Part shown: one piece after another, positions 52,686 to 61,874 of the stretch
Position numbering within the stretch: the first letter of the stretch is position 1
Layout: each line of letters starts with the position of its first letter
Assembly: GCF_000026225.1 (NCBI RefSeq)
Contig: NC_011740.1
Coordinates: 1,612,001-1,676,000, forward strand
DNA from: Escherichia fergusonii ATCC 35469
GTDB taxonomy: Bacteria > Pseudomonadota > Gammaproteobacteria > Enterobacterales > Enterobacteriaceae
Reading direction: 5' to 3'
DNA length: 64,000 nucleotides
The notes under the pieces: model-generated
What the model saw: only the letters and a program-made list of their open reading frames with translations
Database searches by the model: none
Told to the model about the DNA's origin: nothing
Made by a program: the position numbers and the translations under genes

Positions 52686-53108
52686 ATGAGAAAGTTCGTC
52701 GCGCTGATTGCGCTGAGTCTGCTTACAGCAGGTTGTGTAAGTAACGGGAAAATGTTCGTCAACCGTGATCAATTACAGCATCACCGTTTTGTACTGGAAA
52801 GCGTTAATGGCAAACCCGTTACTGGAGAAACCACCCAACCGGAATTGAGCTTTGGGGAAAACATGACGGTAAGCGGCAGTATGTGCAACCACTTTACAGG
52901 GAAAGGTAAACTTTCTGATGGTGAACTGCGGGTTAAGGATCTGGCAATGACGCGCAAAATGTGCGCCAACCCACAGCTCAATGAACTCGACAAAACTATC
53001 AGCCAGATGCTTTCCAATGGTGCGCAAGTTGATTTAACGGCCAATCAACTGACACTGGCAACCGCAGAGCATACTCTGATGTTTAAGCTGGCAGATCTCG
53101 TGAATTAA
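52686..53108 (+). CDS. hslJ: HslJ, heat-shock META-domain lipoprotein
   Basis: A 140-residue envelope lipoprotein (lipobox TAGC, Cys17) with one META domain (RFVLESVNGKPV, CNHFTGKG, TRKMCANP). It is linked to novobiocin resistance and heat shock in E. coli. Its stop overlaps the stop of convergent ydbJ by four bases. Confidence 0.95.
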   Translation: MRKFVALIALSLLTAGCVSNGKMFVNRDQLQHHRFVLESVNGKPVTGETTQPELSFGENMTVSGSMCNHFTGKGKLSDGELRVKDLAMTRKMCANPQLNELDKTISQMLSNGAQVDLTANQLTLATAEHTLMFKLADLVN

Positions 53109-53371
53109 TAGCTGCCACAACTCCCGGCGGCAAGCGACTGCTCACTACAACGTTTGCCGTTGGGCAATGCGCACATTCCGATAGCCGTACCGTCTAATTG
53201 ACGGGCAACCGATAGGGAACCACCAATCATCGCGCAATTTGCTTCACCACTACTGGACATCGACGCCTTTAGTCCCGGCGCCACATGCGCAGCAGTTGCC
53301 TGCTGAACAGGTTCACTACTACATGCCGACAACAAAAAAGCGGCACACCCCACCCATAACGCTGCTCGCAT
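53105..53371 (-). CDS. ydbJ: YdbJ, DUF333 lipoprotein
   Basis: An 88-residue small lipoprotein with lipobox LSAC (Cys17) and a C-terminal DUF333 domain with six cysteines/glycines (CAMIGGS, GMCALPNGKRCSEQSLAAGSC). Its role is unknown. It is a single gene, convergent with hslJ. Confidence 0.94.
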   Translation of the reverse strand: MRAALWVGCAAFLLSACSSEPVQQATAAHVAPGLKASMSSSGEANCAMIGGSLSVARQLDGTAIGMCALPNGKRCSEQSLAAGSCGSY

Positions 53372-53651
53372 CTTCTCTTCCTCTGATATGTAAGCTAATC
53401 GACACCGCCCTAAATAATAGGCAGCGCAACCGTAGACGTCGAGAGATGAGTCAGCTATTTACACAGTTTCTTACTCATTTTTGATCGTCTTGTGCTGCTG
53501 CGCAGTTTTTATTCACTCCGCCCGCCGCAAAAAGTCGTTTTCTGTAATTAATGATCGAAAAGATAAGCGATACTCGCTACCGGGAATATCGCAGGCATAC
53601 CCGCGAGGTATCCAGTCGGTATATGAAGTTGGCTTGCATCAGGAGGATAAT

Positions 53652-54635
53652 ATGTCAGCATCTATCAATACATCTTATTTCAATCAGGGAAATGCTGCCG
53701 TTTTTTTTGGTAACGAAGTTATTGAACCTTTTACTAAACGCGACAATATTCTGGACTCGTTGCTTCGTTTTGTGACATTTGGCAAATGTAATTATCGAAA
53801 GTTGCGGGAAAGTTTTAATCAGGCTATTTACTTAGATTATCGTCATGGCCCGGATAATAGTTTAATAAAAAAATTTAATAGCCATGAAAGCAATCTGCCA
53901 TTACGTTTTGGATTTGATAAATTTGCGATAACTCTTGAACATAAAAAAGACTATATAGAGATGCATGTTATCCCTTATAGCAGTCGACTTAGTTATCAGG
54001 TTATTAAATTACCCGGTGATTTTAAAGTCAGTACTGATTGCGCCCTTCGTTTTATCCTGAAACACTTTGAGTGTGGGCGAAAGCGTACAACCAATAAACT
54101 TTTCAAACCATTGTGCGAGATACCTTCTGGTACGAATTTTTCCGGTAAGGATCTGAGTTTTCTTGATTTATCACATCGTTTATTGTCGCAACTCACCTGT
54201 GAACAAACCAAATTTCTTCATTCCAGCTTGCATAACTCGACAATAATTGACTGTAACATGAATCAGGCACATTTTTATTTAGCCAATCTTGAGAAGGCAA
54301 AAATAATCAATTCAACTTTTTGGTACGCCCATCTTACTGAGCCAGGGATAGAGAGTGCTAATGTTCATCTGGATGCTAAAGAAAATTCATCTGATGAAAA
54401 ACAACAAACAAGCATTAAAAAAATAAAAATCCAGGGTAATCCTTATACTTTTTATTCAGCTCAATTTAGTCAAAAACAAGTGGATACCATGATAGAGGAA
54501 AATGATAGCTATGCTGAACACAGCAAATGGATTTATGTTGATGGTGTTGCACAGTCAAACATTGCAGAGTTACTCTTAAATGGCAGTCAAAGTGATTGTT
54601 GGGATAATTATCGAAATAATATAACCAGTCAGTAA
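53652..54635 (+). CDS. Pentapeptide-repeat protein resembling a secreted effector
   Basis: A 327-residue protein without signal peptide or membrane segment. The ATG at 53652 has a perfect AGGAGG site six bases upstream; the frame is open back to 53481 but without support. Residues 1-160 form an N-terminal domain with no recognised motif. Residues 161-175 (TNFSG, KDLSF, LDLSH) and 186-230 (nine unbroken pentads from TKFLH to AHLTE) are pentapeptide repeats with F, L, I or M at the centre. The tail (230-327) is charged. This layout resembles pentapeptide-repeat type III effectors such as EspX and PipB. The gene is strongly AT-rich and absent from this spot in K-12 (ydbJ next to nifJ), so it was probably acquired. 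Confidence 0.75.
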   Translation: MSASINTSYFNQGNAAVFFGNEVIEPFTKRDNILDSLLRFVTFGKCNYRKLRESFNQAIYLDYRHGPDNSLIKKFNSHESNLPLRFGFDKFAITLEHKKDYIEMHVIPYSSRLSYQVIKLPGDFKVSTDCALRFILKHFECGRKRTTNKLFKPLCEIPSGTNFSGKDLSFLDLSHRLLSQLTCEQTKFLHSSLHNSTIIDCNMNQAHFYLANLEKAKIINSTFWYAHLTEPGIESANVHLDAKENSSDEKQQTSIKKIKIQGNPYTFYSAQFSQKQVDTMIEENDSYAEHSKWIYVDGVAQSNIAELLLNGSQSDCWDNYRNNITSQ

Positions 54636-54983
54636 CCTTCCTTATATTACTGCGAACAACGACAAGGTGTTTTTCGCAGTATTGCCCCTGAATCTTCGTA
54701 GGTACTATCAGATCAAGTATATATCTGTATGTTTTTTATCCCTTCGCTTCTGGTATTGCTACTCCCGGATAAATCCATTAACAAAGATTGCGCTATCCTC
54801 GCTCCAGGTATCAACTATTCATTCATCTAATACTTATGCCTTACAACAACCTCAAAGCAAGGTTGTATTGACTAGACTTAACAGACAGATACAGGTGGTT
54901 GAGCATACCGAGGCAAATCCTCTGGCAAAAGACTCCCGCCCCTTCAACGAGTTAACTTTTTCGTTTAGCAATGAGAGCAAATT
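54636..54983. other. Region upstream of nifJ
   Basis: 348 bases with the hairpin above and the nifJ promoter region. A plus-strand frame from 54667 reaches the nifJ start but lacks a ribosome site and conserved content. I see no RNA gene or repeat in it. Confidence 0.55.
54648..54681 (+). terminator. Hairpin after the pentapeptide gene
   Basis: TACTGCGAA / TTCGCAGTA, a 9-bp stem 12 bases after the stop codon, without a following T run. Confidence 0.5.
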
Positions 54984-57900
54984 ATGATCACAATTGACGG
55001 TAATGGCGCGGTAGCTTCGGTGGCGTTTCGCACCAGTGAAGTTATCGCCATCTACCCTATTACCCCCAGTTCCACGATGGCAGAACAGGCTGATGCATGG
55101 GCCGGAAACGGCTTGAAAAACGTTTGGGGAGACACACCACGCGTGGTTGAAATGCAGTCGGAAGCGGGTGCTATCGCTACCGTGCATGGTGCTTTGCAAA
55201 CTGGCGCCCTCTCAACATCGTTTACGTCATCGCAGGGTTTGCTGCTGATGATCCCAACGCTGTACAAACTGGCAGGCGAACTGACGCCGTTTGTCCTGCA
55301 TGTTGCGGCACGTACCGTTGCCACACATGCACTCTCTATTTTTGGCGATCATTCCGACGTCATGGCGGTGCGCCAGACGGGTTGCGCGATGTTGTGTGCA
55401 GCAAACGTCCAGGAGGCGCAAGACTTTGCTCTCATTTCGCACATTGCGACACTTAAAAGTCGCGTGCCATTTATTCATTTCTTTGATGGTTTCCGCACCT
55501 CCCACGAGATCAATAAAATTGTCCCGCTGGCCGATGACACTATTCTTGAACTGATGCCGCAGGCAGAAATTGATGCTCATCGCGCCCGTGCACTCAACCC
55601 GGAACATCCGGTGATCCGCGGCACGTCCGCCAATCCTGACACTTATTTCCAGTCTCGCGAAGCCACCAACCCATGGTACAACGCAGTCTATGACCATGTT
55701 GAACAGGCGATGAATGATTTCGCTGCCGCGACAGGTCGCCAGTATCAGCCGTTTGAGTATTACGGGCATCCACAAGCGGAACGGGTGATTATCCTGATGG
55801 GCTCTGCCATCGGCACCTGTGAAGAAGTGGTTGATGAATTGCTGACCCGTGGCGAAAAAGTCGGCGTGCTGAAAGTTCGCCTGTACCGCCCCTTCTCCGC
55901 CAAACACTTACTGCAAGCATTGCCGGACTCTGTTCGGATAGTGGCGGTGCTGGATCGCACCAAAGAGCCAGGTGCGCAAGCGGAACCCCTGTACCTGGAT
56001 GTGATGACCGCACTGGCAGAAGCCTTTAATAATGGCGAGCGTGAAACCCTGCCCCGTGTCATTGGTGGGCGCTATGGTCTTTCATCCAAAGAATTTGGCC
56101 CGGACTGTGTACTGGCGGTATTTGCCGAGCTCAACGCAGCTAAACCGAAAGCGCGCTTTACGGTTGGTATTTACGATGATGTGACCAATCTGTCACTGCC
56201 GTTGCCGGAAAACACCCTGCCAAACTCGGCGAAACTGGAAGCCTTGTTTTATGGTCTTGGTAGTGATGGCAGCGTTTCCGCGACCAAAAACAATATCAAG
56301 ATTATCGGTAATTCCACGCCGTGGTACGCACAGGGCTATTTTGTTTACGACTCCAAAAAGGCGGGCGGCCTGACGGTTTCTCACCTTCGCGTGAGCGAGC
56401 AGCCGATTCGCTCCGCTTATCTCATTTCCCAGGCTGATTTTGTTGGCTGCCACCAGTTGCAGTTTATCGACAAATATCAGATGGCTGAACGTTTAAAACC
56501 TGGCGGCATTTTCCTGCTCAACACGCCGTACAGCGCAGATGAAGTATGGTCGCGCTTGCCGCAGGAAGTTCAGGCGGTGCTAAATCAGAAAAAAGCGCGC
56601 TTCTATGTGATTAACGCGGCGAAAATTGCCCGCGAATGTGGCCTGGCGGCCCGTATTAATACTGTCATGCAGATGGCATTTTTCCATTTGACACAAATTC
56701 TGCCTGGCGATAGCGCCCTGGCCGAATTGCAGGGCGCGATTGCCAAAAGCTACAGCAGCAAAGGCCAGGATCTGGTGGAACGCAACTGGCAGGCTCTGGC
56801 GCTGGCGCGTGAATCGGTAGAAGAAATTCCGTTGCAACCGGTAAATCCGCACAGTGCCAATCGACCGCCAGTGGTTTCCGATGCTGCTCCTGATTTCGTG
56901 AAAACCGTTACCGCTGCAATGCTCGCTGGGCTTGGCGATGCTCTCCCTGTTTCGGCGCTGCCACCAGATGGCACCTGGCCGATGGGCACCACACGCTGGG
57001 AAAAACGCAATATTGCCGAAGAGATCCCCATCTGGAAAGAGGAACTCTGTACTCAATGTAACCACTGCGTCGCCGCTTGCCCACACTCAGCTATTCGCGC
57101 CAAAGTGGTGCCGCCTGAAGCAATGGAAAATGCCCCTGCCAGCCTGCATTCGCTGGATGTAAAATCGCGTGATATGCGCGGGCAGAAATATGTCTTGCAG
57201 GTAGCTCCGGAAGATTGCACCGGCTGTAACCTGTGCGTCGAAGTTTGCCCGGCGAAAGACCGTCAGAATCCAGAGATTAAAGCCATCAATATGATGTCGC
57301 GCCTGGAACATGTCGAGGAAGAGAAAATCAATTACGATTACTTCCTCAACCTACCAGAAATCGATCGCAGCAAACTGGAACGTATTGATATTCGTACATC
57401 GCAACTGATTACACCGCTGTTTGAATATTCAGGTGCTTGCTCCGGTTGTGGCGAGACGCCGTATATTAAATTGCTGACTCAGCTCTATGGCGACCGGATG
57501 TTGATCGCTAACGCTACGGGTTGTTCTTCAATTTATGGCGGTAACCTGCCCTCTACACCGTATACTACCGATGCCAACGGTCGTGGACCGGCATGGGCGA
57601 ACTCGCTGTTTGAAGATAACGCCGAATTTGGCCTTGGTTTCCGCCTGACGGTCGATCAACACCGTGTCCGCGTGCTGCGTCTGCTTGATCAATTTGCCGA
57701 TAAAATCCCGGCTAAATTACTAACTGCGTTGAAATCAGACGCCACACCAGAGGTTCGTCGTGAACAGGTTGCAGCTTTACGCCAGCAACTCAACGATGTT
57801 GCCGAAGCACATGAACTGCTACGTGATGCAGATGCACTGGTGGAAAAATCAATCTGGCTGATTGGTGGCGATGGCTGGGCTTACGATATCGGCTTTGGCG

Positions 57901-58508
57901 GTCTGGATCATGTATTGAGTTTGACGGAAAACGTCAACATTCTGGTGCTGGATACGCAATGCTATTCCAACACCGGTGGTCAGGCGTCGAAAGCGACACC
58001 GCTGGGTGCAGTAACTAAATTTGGCGAGCACGGCAAACGTAAAGCGCGTAAAGATCTTGGCGTCAGTATGATGATGTACGGTCATGTTTATGTGGCGCAG
58101 ATTTCTCTTGGCGCACAGCTCAACCAGACAGTGAAAGCGATTCAGGAAGCGGAAGCGTATCCGGGGCCATCGCTGATCATCGCTTACAGCCCGTGTGAAG
58201 AGCATGGTTACGATCTGGCACTCAGTCACGACCAGATGCGCCAACTCACTGCCACTGGCTTCTGGCCGCTATATCGCTTTGATCCGCGTCGTGCCGAAGA
58301 AGGAAAACTGCCGCTGGCGCTGGATTCACGCCCGCCGTCAGAGGCACTGGAAGAAACGTTACTTCACGAGCAGCGTTTCCGTCGTCTGAATTCGCAGCAA
58401 CCAGAAGTGGCAGAACAGTTATGGAAAGATGCTGCAGCTGATTTGCAAAAACGCTATGACTTCCTGGCACAAATGGCCGGAAAAGCGGAAAAAAGCAGTT
58501 CAGAGTAA
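54984..58508 (+). CDS. nifJ: Pyruvate:flavodoxin oxidoreductase NifJ (YdbK)
   Basis: A 1174-residue single-chain enzyme that oxidises pyruvate and CoA to acetyl-CoA and CO2, reducing flavodoxin or ferredoxin. Domains in order: TPP-binding/transketolase-like part with YPITPSS near residue 24, gamma domain (~420-630), 4Fe-4S ferredoxin domain (CTQCNHCVAACPH near 690 and CTGCNLCVEVCP near 745), and the C-terminal TPP-binding domain with CSGCGETPYIK (near 815) and GGDGWAYDIG. All iron-sulfur cysteines are present. In E. coli it is linked to oxidative stress and low-oxygen metabolism. GAGAG precedes the ATG. Confidence 0.97.
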   Translation: MITIDGNGAVASVAFRTSEVIAIYPITPSSTMAEQADAWAGNGLKNVWGDTPRVVEMQSEAGAIATVHGALQTGALSTSFTSSQGLLLMIPTLYKLAGELTPFVLHVAARTVATHALSIFGDHSDVMAVRQTGCAMLCAANVQEAQDFALISHIATLKSRVPFIHFFDGFRTSHEINKIVPLADDTILELMPQAEIDAHRARALNPEHPVIRGTSANPDTYFQSREATNPWYNAVYDHVEQAMNDFAAATGRQYQPFEYYGHPQAERVIILMGSAIGTCEEVVDELLTRGEKVGVLKVRLYRPFSAKHLLQALPDSVRIVAVLDRTKEPGAQAEPLYLDVMTALAEAFNNGERETLPRVIGGRYGLSSKEFGPDCVLAVFAELNAAKPKARFTVGIYDDVTNLSLPLPENTLPNSAKLEALFYGLGSDGSVSATKNNIKIIGNSTPWYAQGYFVYDSKKAGGLTVSHLRVSEQPIRSAYLISQADFVGCHQLQFIDKYQMAERLKPGGIFLLNTPYSADEVWSRLPQEVQAVLNQKKARFYVINAAKIARECGLAARINTVMQMAFFHLTQILPGDSALAELQGAIAKSYSSKGQDLVERNWQALALARESVEEIPLQPVNPHSANRPPVVSDAAPDFVKTVTAAMLAGLGDALPVSALPPDGTWPMGTTRWEKRNIAEEIPIWKEELCTQCNHCVAACPHSAIRAKVVPPEAMENAPASLHSLDVKSRDMRGQKYVLQVAPEDCTGCNLCVEVCPAKDRQNPEIKAINMMSRLEHVEEEKINYDYFLNLPEIDRSKLERIDIRTSQLITPLFEYSGACSGCGETPYIKLLTQLYGDRMLIANATGCSSIYGGNLPSTPYTTDANGRGPAWANSLFEDNAEFGLGFRLTVDQHRVRVLRLLDQFADKIPAKLLTALKSDATPEVRREQVAALRQQLNDVAEAHELLRDADALVEKSIWLIGGDGWAYDIGFGGLDHVLSLTENVNILVLDTQCYSNTGGQASKATPLGAVTKFGEHGKRKARKDLGVSMMMYGHVYVAQISLGAQLNQTVKAIQEAEAYPGPSLIIAYSPCEEHGYDLALSHDQMRQLTATGFWPLYRFDPRRAEEGKLPLALDSRPPSEALEETLLHEQRFRRLNSQQPEVAEQLWKDAAADLQKRYDFLAQMAGKAEKSSSE

Positions 58509-58513
58509 GAAAT

Positions 58514-58621
58514 AAAAAAAGCCCGGACATTTGTTCGGGCTTGTCGATTATATTGCTGGTAAATGAGTAAATCTGCGGTAGCCCAGCATAAAAAGCAATA
58601 GTGACAAGAAAGGCATATAAC
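58514..58621 (-). ncRNA. micC: MicC small RNA
   Basis: A 108-base minus-strand RNA between nifJ and ompN. It starts GTTATATGCCTTTCTTGTC, nearly the recalled K-12 MicC 5' end (GTTATATGCCTTTATTGTC), and ends in the stem GCCCGAAC/GTCCGGGC followed by seven Ts. A -10 like TATTCT lies at the right distance upstream. The 5' end is the seed that represses ompC mRNA with Hfq; the middle is diverged. The plus-strand side of the same stem is just after the nifJ stop. Confidence 0.92.
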
Positions 58622-58849
58622 GGCTGGAGAATATCGCACCGGCTGTCATTTGTATAATTTTTATTTTATATACTTACGCTTAATACATTCACCTAAATTA
58701 TGATGATTTCAGTGGTATTATTTGATTAAGATTTAACTTAAGACGCAACAATTGATATTTATCCTTTTATGGAACTTCTCCTTTAGCATGTTTTCACCCC
58801 CTTATACGGGGTAGTAACAGGTAGATAATAAAATAAAAGGAATATATCA

Positions 58850-59983
58850 ATGAAAAGAAAAGTACTGGCTCTCGTCATCCCTGCACTGCTTGCTGCAGGG
58901 GCAGTTCATGCGGCAGAAATTTATAATAAAGACGGTAATAAGTTAGATCTTTATGGCAAGGTGGATGGTTTACATTATTTCTCTGATAGTTCAGCGAAAG
59001 ATGGCGATCAAAGTTATGCACGTCTTGGCTTTAAAGGTGAAACACAAATTAATGATCAGCTTACGGGTTTTGGTCAGTGGGAATACAATATTCAGGCCAA
59101 TAATACTGAGTCTTCAGAAAACCAATCATGGACTCGACTGGCATTCGCTGGATTGAAATTTGCCGACTACGGTTCTTTCGATTATGGCCGTAACTATGGT
59201 GTTATGTACGACGTTGAAGGCTGGACAGATATGCTGCCGGAATTTGGTGGTGACTCTTATACTAATGCCGACAACTTTATGACGGGTCGTGCCAACGGCG
59301 TGGCAACTTATCGCAATACCGATTTCTTTGGACTGGTTAACGGCCTGAATTTTGCCGTGCAGTATCAGGGTAATAACGAAGGCGCGACTAATGGTCAGGA
59401 AGGCACAAATAACGGACGCGATATTCGTCATGAAAACGGTGATGGCTGGGGTCTTTCCACCACTTACGATTTAGGCATGGGCTTTAGTGCTGGTGCCGCT
59501 TATACCTCATCTGACCGTACCAATGACCAGGTGAATCATACTGCTGCTGGTGGCGATAAAGCTGATGCGTGGACCGCAGGTTTGAAATACGATGCCAACA
59601 ATATCTATCTCGCAACTATGTATTCTGAAACACGCAATATGACTCCGTTTGGCGACAGCGATTATGCCGTGGCAAATAAAACTCAGAACTTTGAAGTAAC
59701 CGCACAATACCAGTTCGATTTTGGTTTGCGTCCGGCTGTTTCATTCCTGATGTCCAAAGGCCGTGATTTGAATGCTGTTGGTGGTGCGGATAACCCGGCA
59801 GGTGTCGATGATAAAGATTTGGTGAAATATGCTGATATTGGCGCGACTTACTTTTTCAACAAAAATATGTTTACCTATGTTGATTATAAAATCAACCTGT
59901 TAGATGAAGATGATAGTTTTTACGCTGCTAATGGTATCAATACCGATGATATTGTAGCGTTGGGACTGGTTTACCAGTTTTAA
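58850..59983 (+). CDS. ompN: Outer-membrane porin OmpN
   Basis: A 377-residue general porin: 21-residue signal peptide ending AVHA, then AEIYNKDGNKLDLYGK, the constriction-loop sequence PEFGGDS and the C-terminal F in YQF required for assembly. It is assigned OmpN rather than OmpC/OmpF from the adjacent micC and nifJ and from the sequence. Several surface-loop segments (near residues 180-200, 235 and 320) differ from the K-12 protein. It is followed by a strong terminator. Confidence 0.93.
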   Translation: MKRKVLALVIPALLAAGAVHAAEIYNKDGNKLDLYGKVDGLHYFSDSSAKDGDQSYARLGFKGETQINDQLTGFGQWEYNIQANNTESSENQSWTRLAFAGLKFADYGSFDYGRNYGVMYDVEGWTDMLPEFGGDSYTNADNFMTGRANGVATYRNTDFFGLVNGLNFAVQYQGNNEGATNGQEGTNNGRDIRHENGDGWGLSTTYDLGMGFSAGAAYTSSDRTNDQVNHTAAGGDKADAWTAGLKYDANNIYLATMYSETRNMTPFGDSDYAVANKTQNFEVTAQYQFDFGLRPAVSFLMSKGRDLNAVGGADNPAGVDDKDLVKYADIGATYFFNKNMFTYVDYKINLLDEDDSFYAANGINTDDIVALGLVYQF

Positions 59984-59990
59984 ACCTATA

Positions 59991-60016
59991 GCCCGCCGGC
60001 AACGGCGGGTTTTTTC
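59991..60016 (+). terminator. Terminator of ompN
   Basis: CCCGCCG / CGGCGGG followed by TTTTTTCC, eight bases after the stop codon. Confidence 0.93.
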
Positions 60017-60122
60017 CTGTTGCCTTTTCCTGTTGAATTAATGTGAAAATGTGACCGTGGTCATTGTACATAATGTCGGATAAGGCGTTACACTTTATAC
60101 GGATTTGTAAACAGGAGGTTTT

Positions 60123-60557
60123 ATGAGTAGAACGATTCTTGTCCCAATTGATATCTCTGATTCAGAATTAACTCAACGGGTGATAAGCCATGTTGAGAAC
60201 GAAGCAAAAATAGATGATGCACAGGTTCACTTTCTGACTGTTATTCCATCTTTGCCCTATTACGCTTCTCTGGGGCTGGCCTATTCCGCTGAATTACCCG
60301 CAATGGATGATCTGAAAGCGGAAGGCAAATCGCAACTGGAAGATATTATTCAGAAGTTTAATATTCCCACCGACAGAATACATATCCATGTTGCAGAAGG
60401 TGCACCAAAAGACAAGATTCTTGAGCTGGCGAAAACCTTACCTGCCGATTTGATCATTATTGCTTCTCATCGTCCGGATATTACCACCTACCTGCTTGGT
60501 TCCAACGCAGCTGCCGTTGTGCGCCACGCCGAATGTTCGGTGCTGGTAGTGCGTTAA
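60123..60557 (+). CDS. uspF: Universal stress protein UspF
   Basis: A 144-residue universal stress protein (former ynaF) with the ATP-binding signature near the end (ASHRPDITTYLLGSNA, then VVRHAECSVLVVR). It is linked to fimbriation and adhesion. The start has ACAGGAGG upstream, a strong site. Confidence 0.96.
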   Translation: MSRTILVPIDISDSELTQRVISHVENEAKIDDAQVHFLTVIPSLPYYASLGLAYSAELPAMDDLKAEGKSQLEDIIQKFNIPTDRIHIHVAEGAPKDKILELAKTLPADLIIIASHRPDITTYLLGSNAAAVVRHAECSVLVVR

Positions 60558-60563
60558 TTATTC

Positions 60564-60585
60564 AGCCCGCCATTACGTGCGGGCT
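60564..60585 (+). terminator. Hairpin after uspF
   Basis: AGCCCGC / GCGGGCT stem seven bases after the stop, with TACTCT following; weak terminator. Confidence 0.6.
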
Positions 60586-60826
60586 TACTCTCCGACAATT
60601 ATTGCCTGCCCCGCCAACATTTTGGGCGCGTCCAGCGCATACGTAAGCTTCATTGGGGCAGAATGACAAATAAAAGAGCCTGATGGGACAGGTTCTAAAT
60701 GTGCTGACATTTACTGCACTAATCCGTACCATACACGCCACAGTTTTATATCAGACTTCTTTTGCCGGATTTTCCGGCGTGATGCATACTCTTCTGATGC
60801 CACATAATGAATTGAGCCACTATTAA

Positions 60827-61762
60827 ATGTCGCAAAATCAAGAATTTAGTAAGAAAGAAATCTACAACCTGAACAAATTGCAGAAACGTCTGCGCCGTAA
60901 CGTGGGCGAAGCGATTGCTGACTTCAATATGATTGAGGATGGTGATCGCATTATGGTTTGCCTTTCCGGTGGCAAAGACAGTTACACCATGCTGGAGATC
61001 CTGCGCAATTTACAACAAAGCGCGCCGATCAGTTTTTCGCTGGTGGCGGTGAATCTTGATCAAAAACAACCAGGATTCCCTGAACATATTCTGCCGGAAT
61101 ATCTGGAAAAGCTTGGTGTTGAATACAAGATTGTCGAAGAAAATACCTACGGTATCGTTAAAGAGAAGATCCCGGAAGGTAAAACGACATGTTCTCTGTG
61201 TTCACGTCTGCGCCGTGGTATTTTGTACCGTACCGCTACCGAACTCGGTGCAACCAAAATCGCGCTGGGCCACCATCGCGACGATATCCTGCAAACGCTG
61301 TTTTTGAACATGTTCTATGGCGGTAAGATGAAAGGTATGCCGCCAAAACTAATGAGCGATGATGGTAAACATATTGTGATTCGCCCGCTGGCCTATTGTC
61401 GTGAGAAAGATATCCAGCGTTTTGCGGATGCCAAAGCATTCCCCATTATTCCATGCAACCTGTGTGGATCGCAGCCAAACCTGCAACGCCAGGTTATCGC
61501 AGATATGCTGCGCGACTGGGACAAACGCTATCCGGGGCGTATCGAGACCATGTTCAGCGCAATGCAAAACGTGGTGCCTTCACATTTGTGTGATACCAAT
61601 TTGTTTGATTTCAAAGGCATTAAACACGGTTTTGAAGTGATTAATGGCGGCGATTTGGCATTTGACCGCGAAGAGCTCCCACTGCAACCTGCGGGATGGC
61701 AACCAGAAGATGATGAAAATCAACTTGATGAGTTGCGATTGAACGTGGTGGAAGTCAAATAA
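60827..61762 (+). CDS. ttcA: tRNA 2-thiocytidine-32 synthetase TtcA
   Basis: A 311-residue Fe-S enzyme that thiolates cytidine 32 in tRNA. PP-loop SGGKDS at 47-52; Cys122 and Cys125 (CSLC) and a Cys in IPCNLCGSQ hold the 4Fe-4S cluster. In K-12 this gene is the attachment site of the Rac prophage; here it is uninterrupted and intact, flanked directly by uspF and dbpA, so no Rac-type insertion exists. The 269 bases upstream hold the uspF hairpin and nothing else I can name. Confidence 0.96.
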   Translation: MSQNQEFSKKEIYNLNKLQKRLRRNVGEAIADFNMIEDGDRIMVCLSGGKDSYTMLEILRNLQQSAPISFSLVAVNLDQKQPGFPEHILPEYLEKLGVEYKIVEENTYGIVKEKIPEGKTTCSLCSRLRRGILYRTATELGATKIALGHHRDDILQTLFLNMFYGGKMKGMPPKLMSDDGKHIVIRPLAYCREKDIQRFADAKAFPIIPCNLCGSQPNLQRQVIADMLRDWDKRYPGRIETMFSAMQNVVPSHLCDTNLFDFKGIKHGFEVINGGDLAFDREELPLQPAGWQPEDDENQLDELRLNVVEVK

Positions 61763-61778
61763 CTGACCTGTCATTCAT

Positions 61779-61804
61779 TGCCCGATGCGCAAGATTATCG
61801 GGCA
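61779..61804. terminator. Hairpin after ttcA
   Basis: TGCCCGAT / ATCGGGCA, an 8-bp stem 16 bases after the ttcA stop; no T run. Confidence 0.45.
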
Positions 61805-61833
61805 TGAATACCAGTATTAATCCAGTTATGTGT

Positions 61834-61869
61834 ATGCCGGAGAAAATGCTTCTGTATTGCTTCCGGCAT
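61834..61869. terminator. Hairpin before the dbpA stop side
   Basis: ATGCCGGA / TCCGGCAT, an 8-bp stem with a 20-base loop just past the end of dbpA (minus strand); no clear T run. Confidence 0.45.
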
Positions 61870-61874
61870 TCAGG

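Noticed and set aside
54667..54987. 106-codon plus-strand frame ending at the nifJ start
   Set aside because: Lacks a ribosome site and plausible protein composition; it covers the nifJ promoter region.
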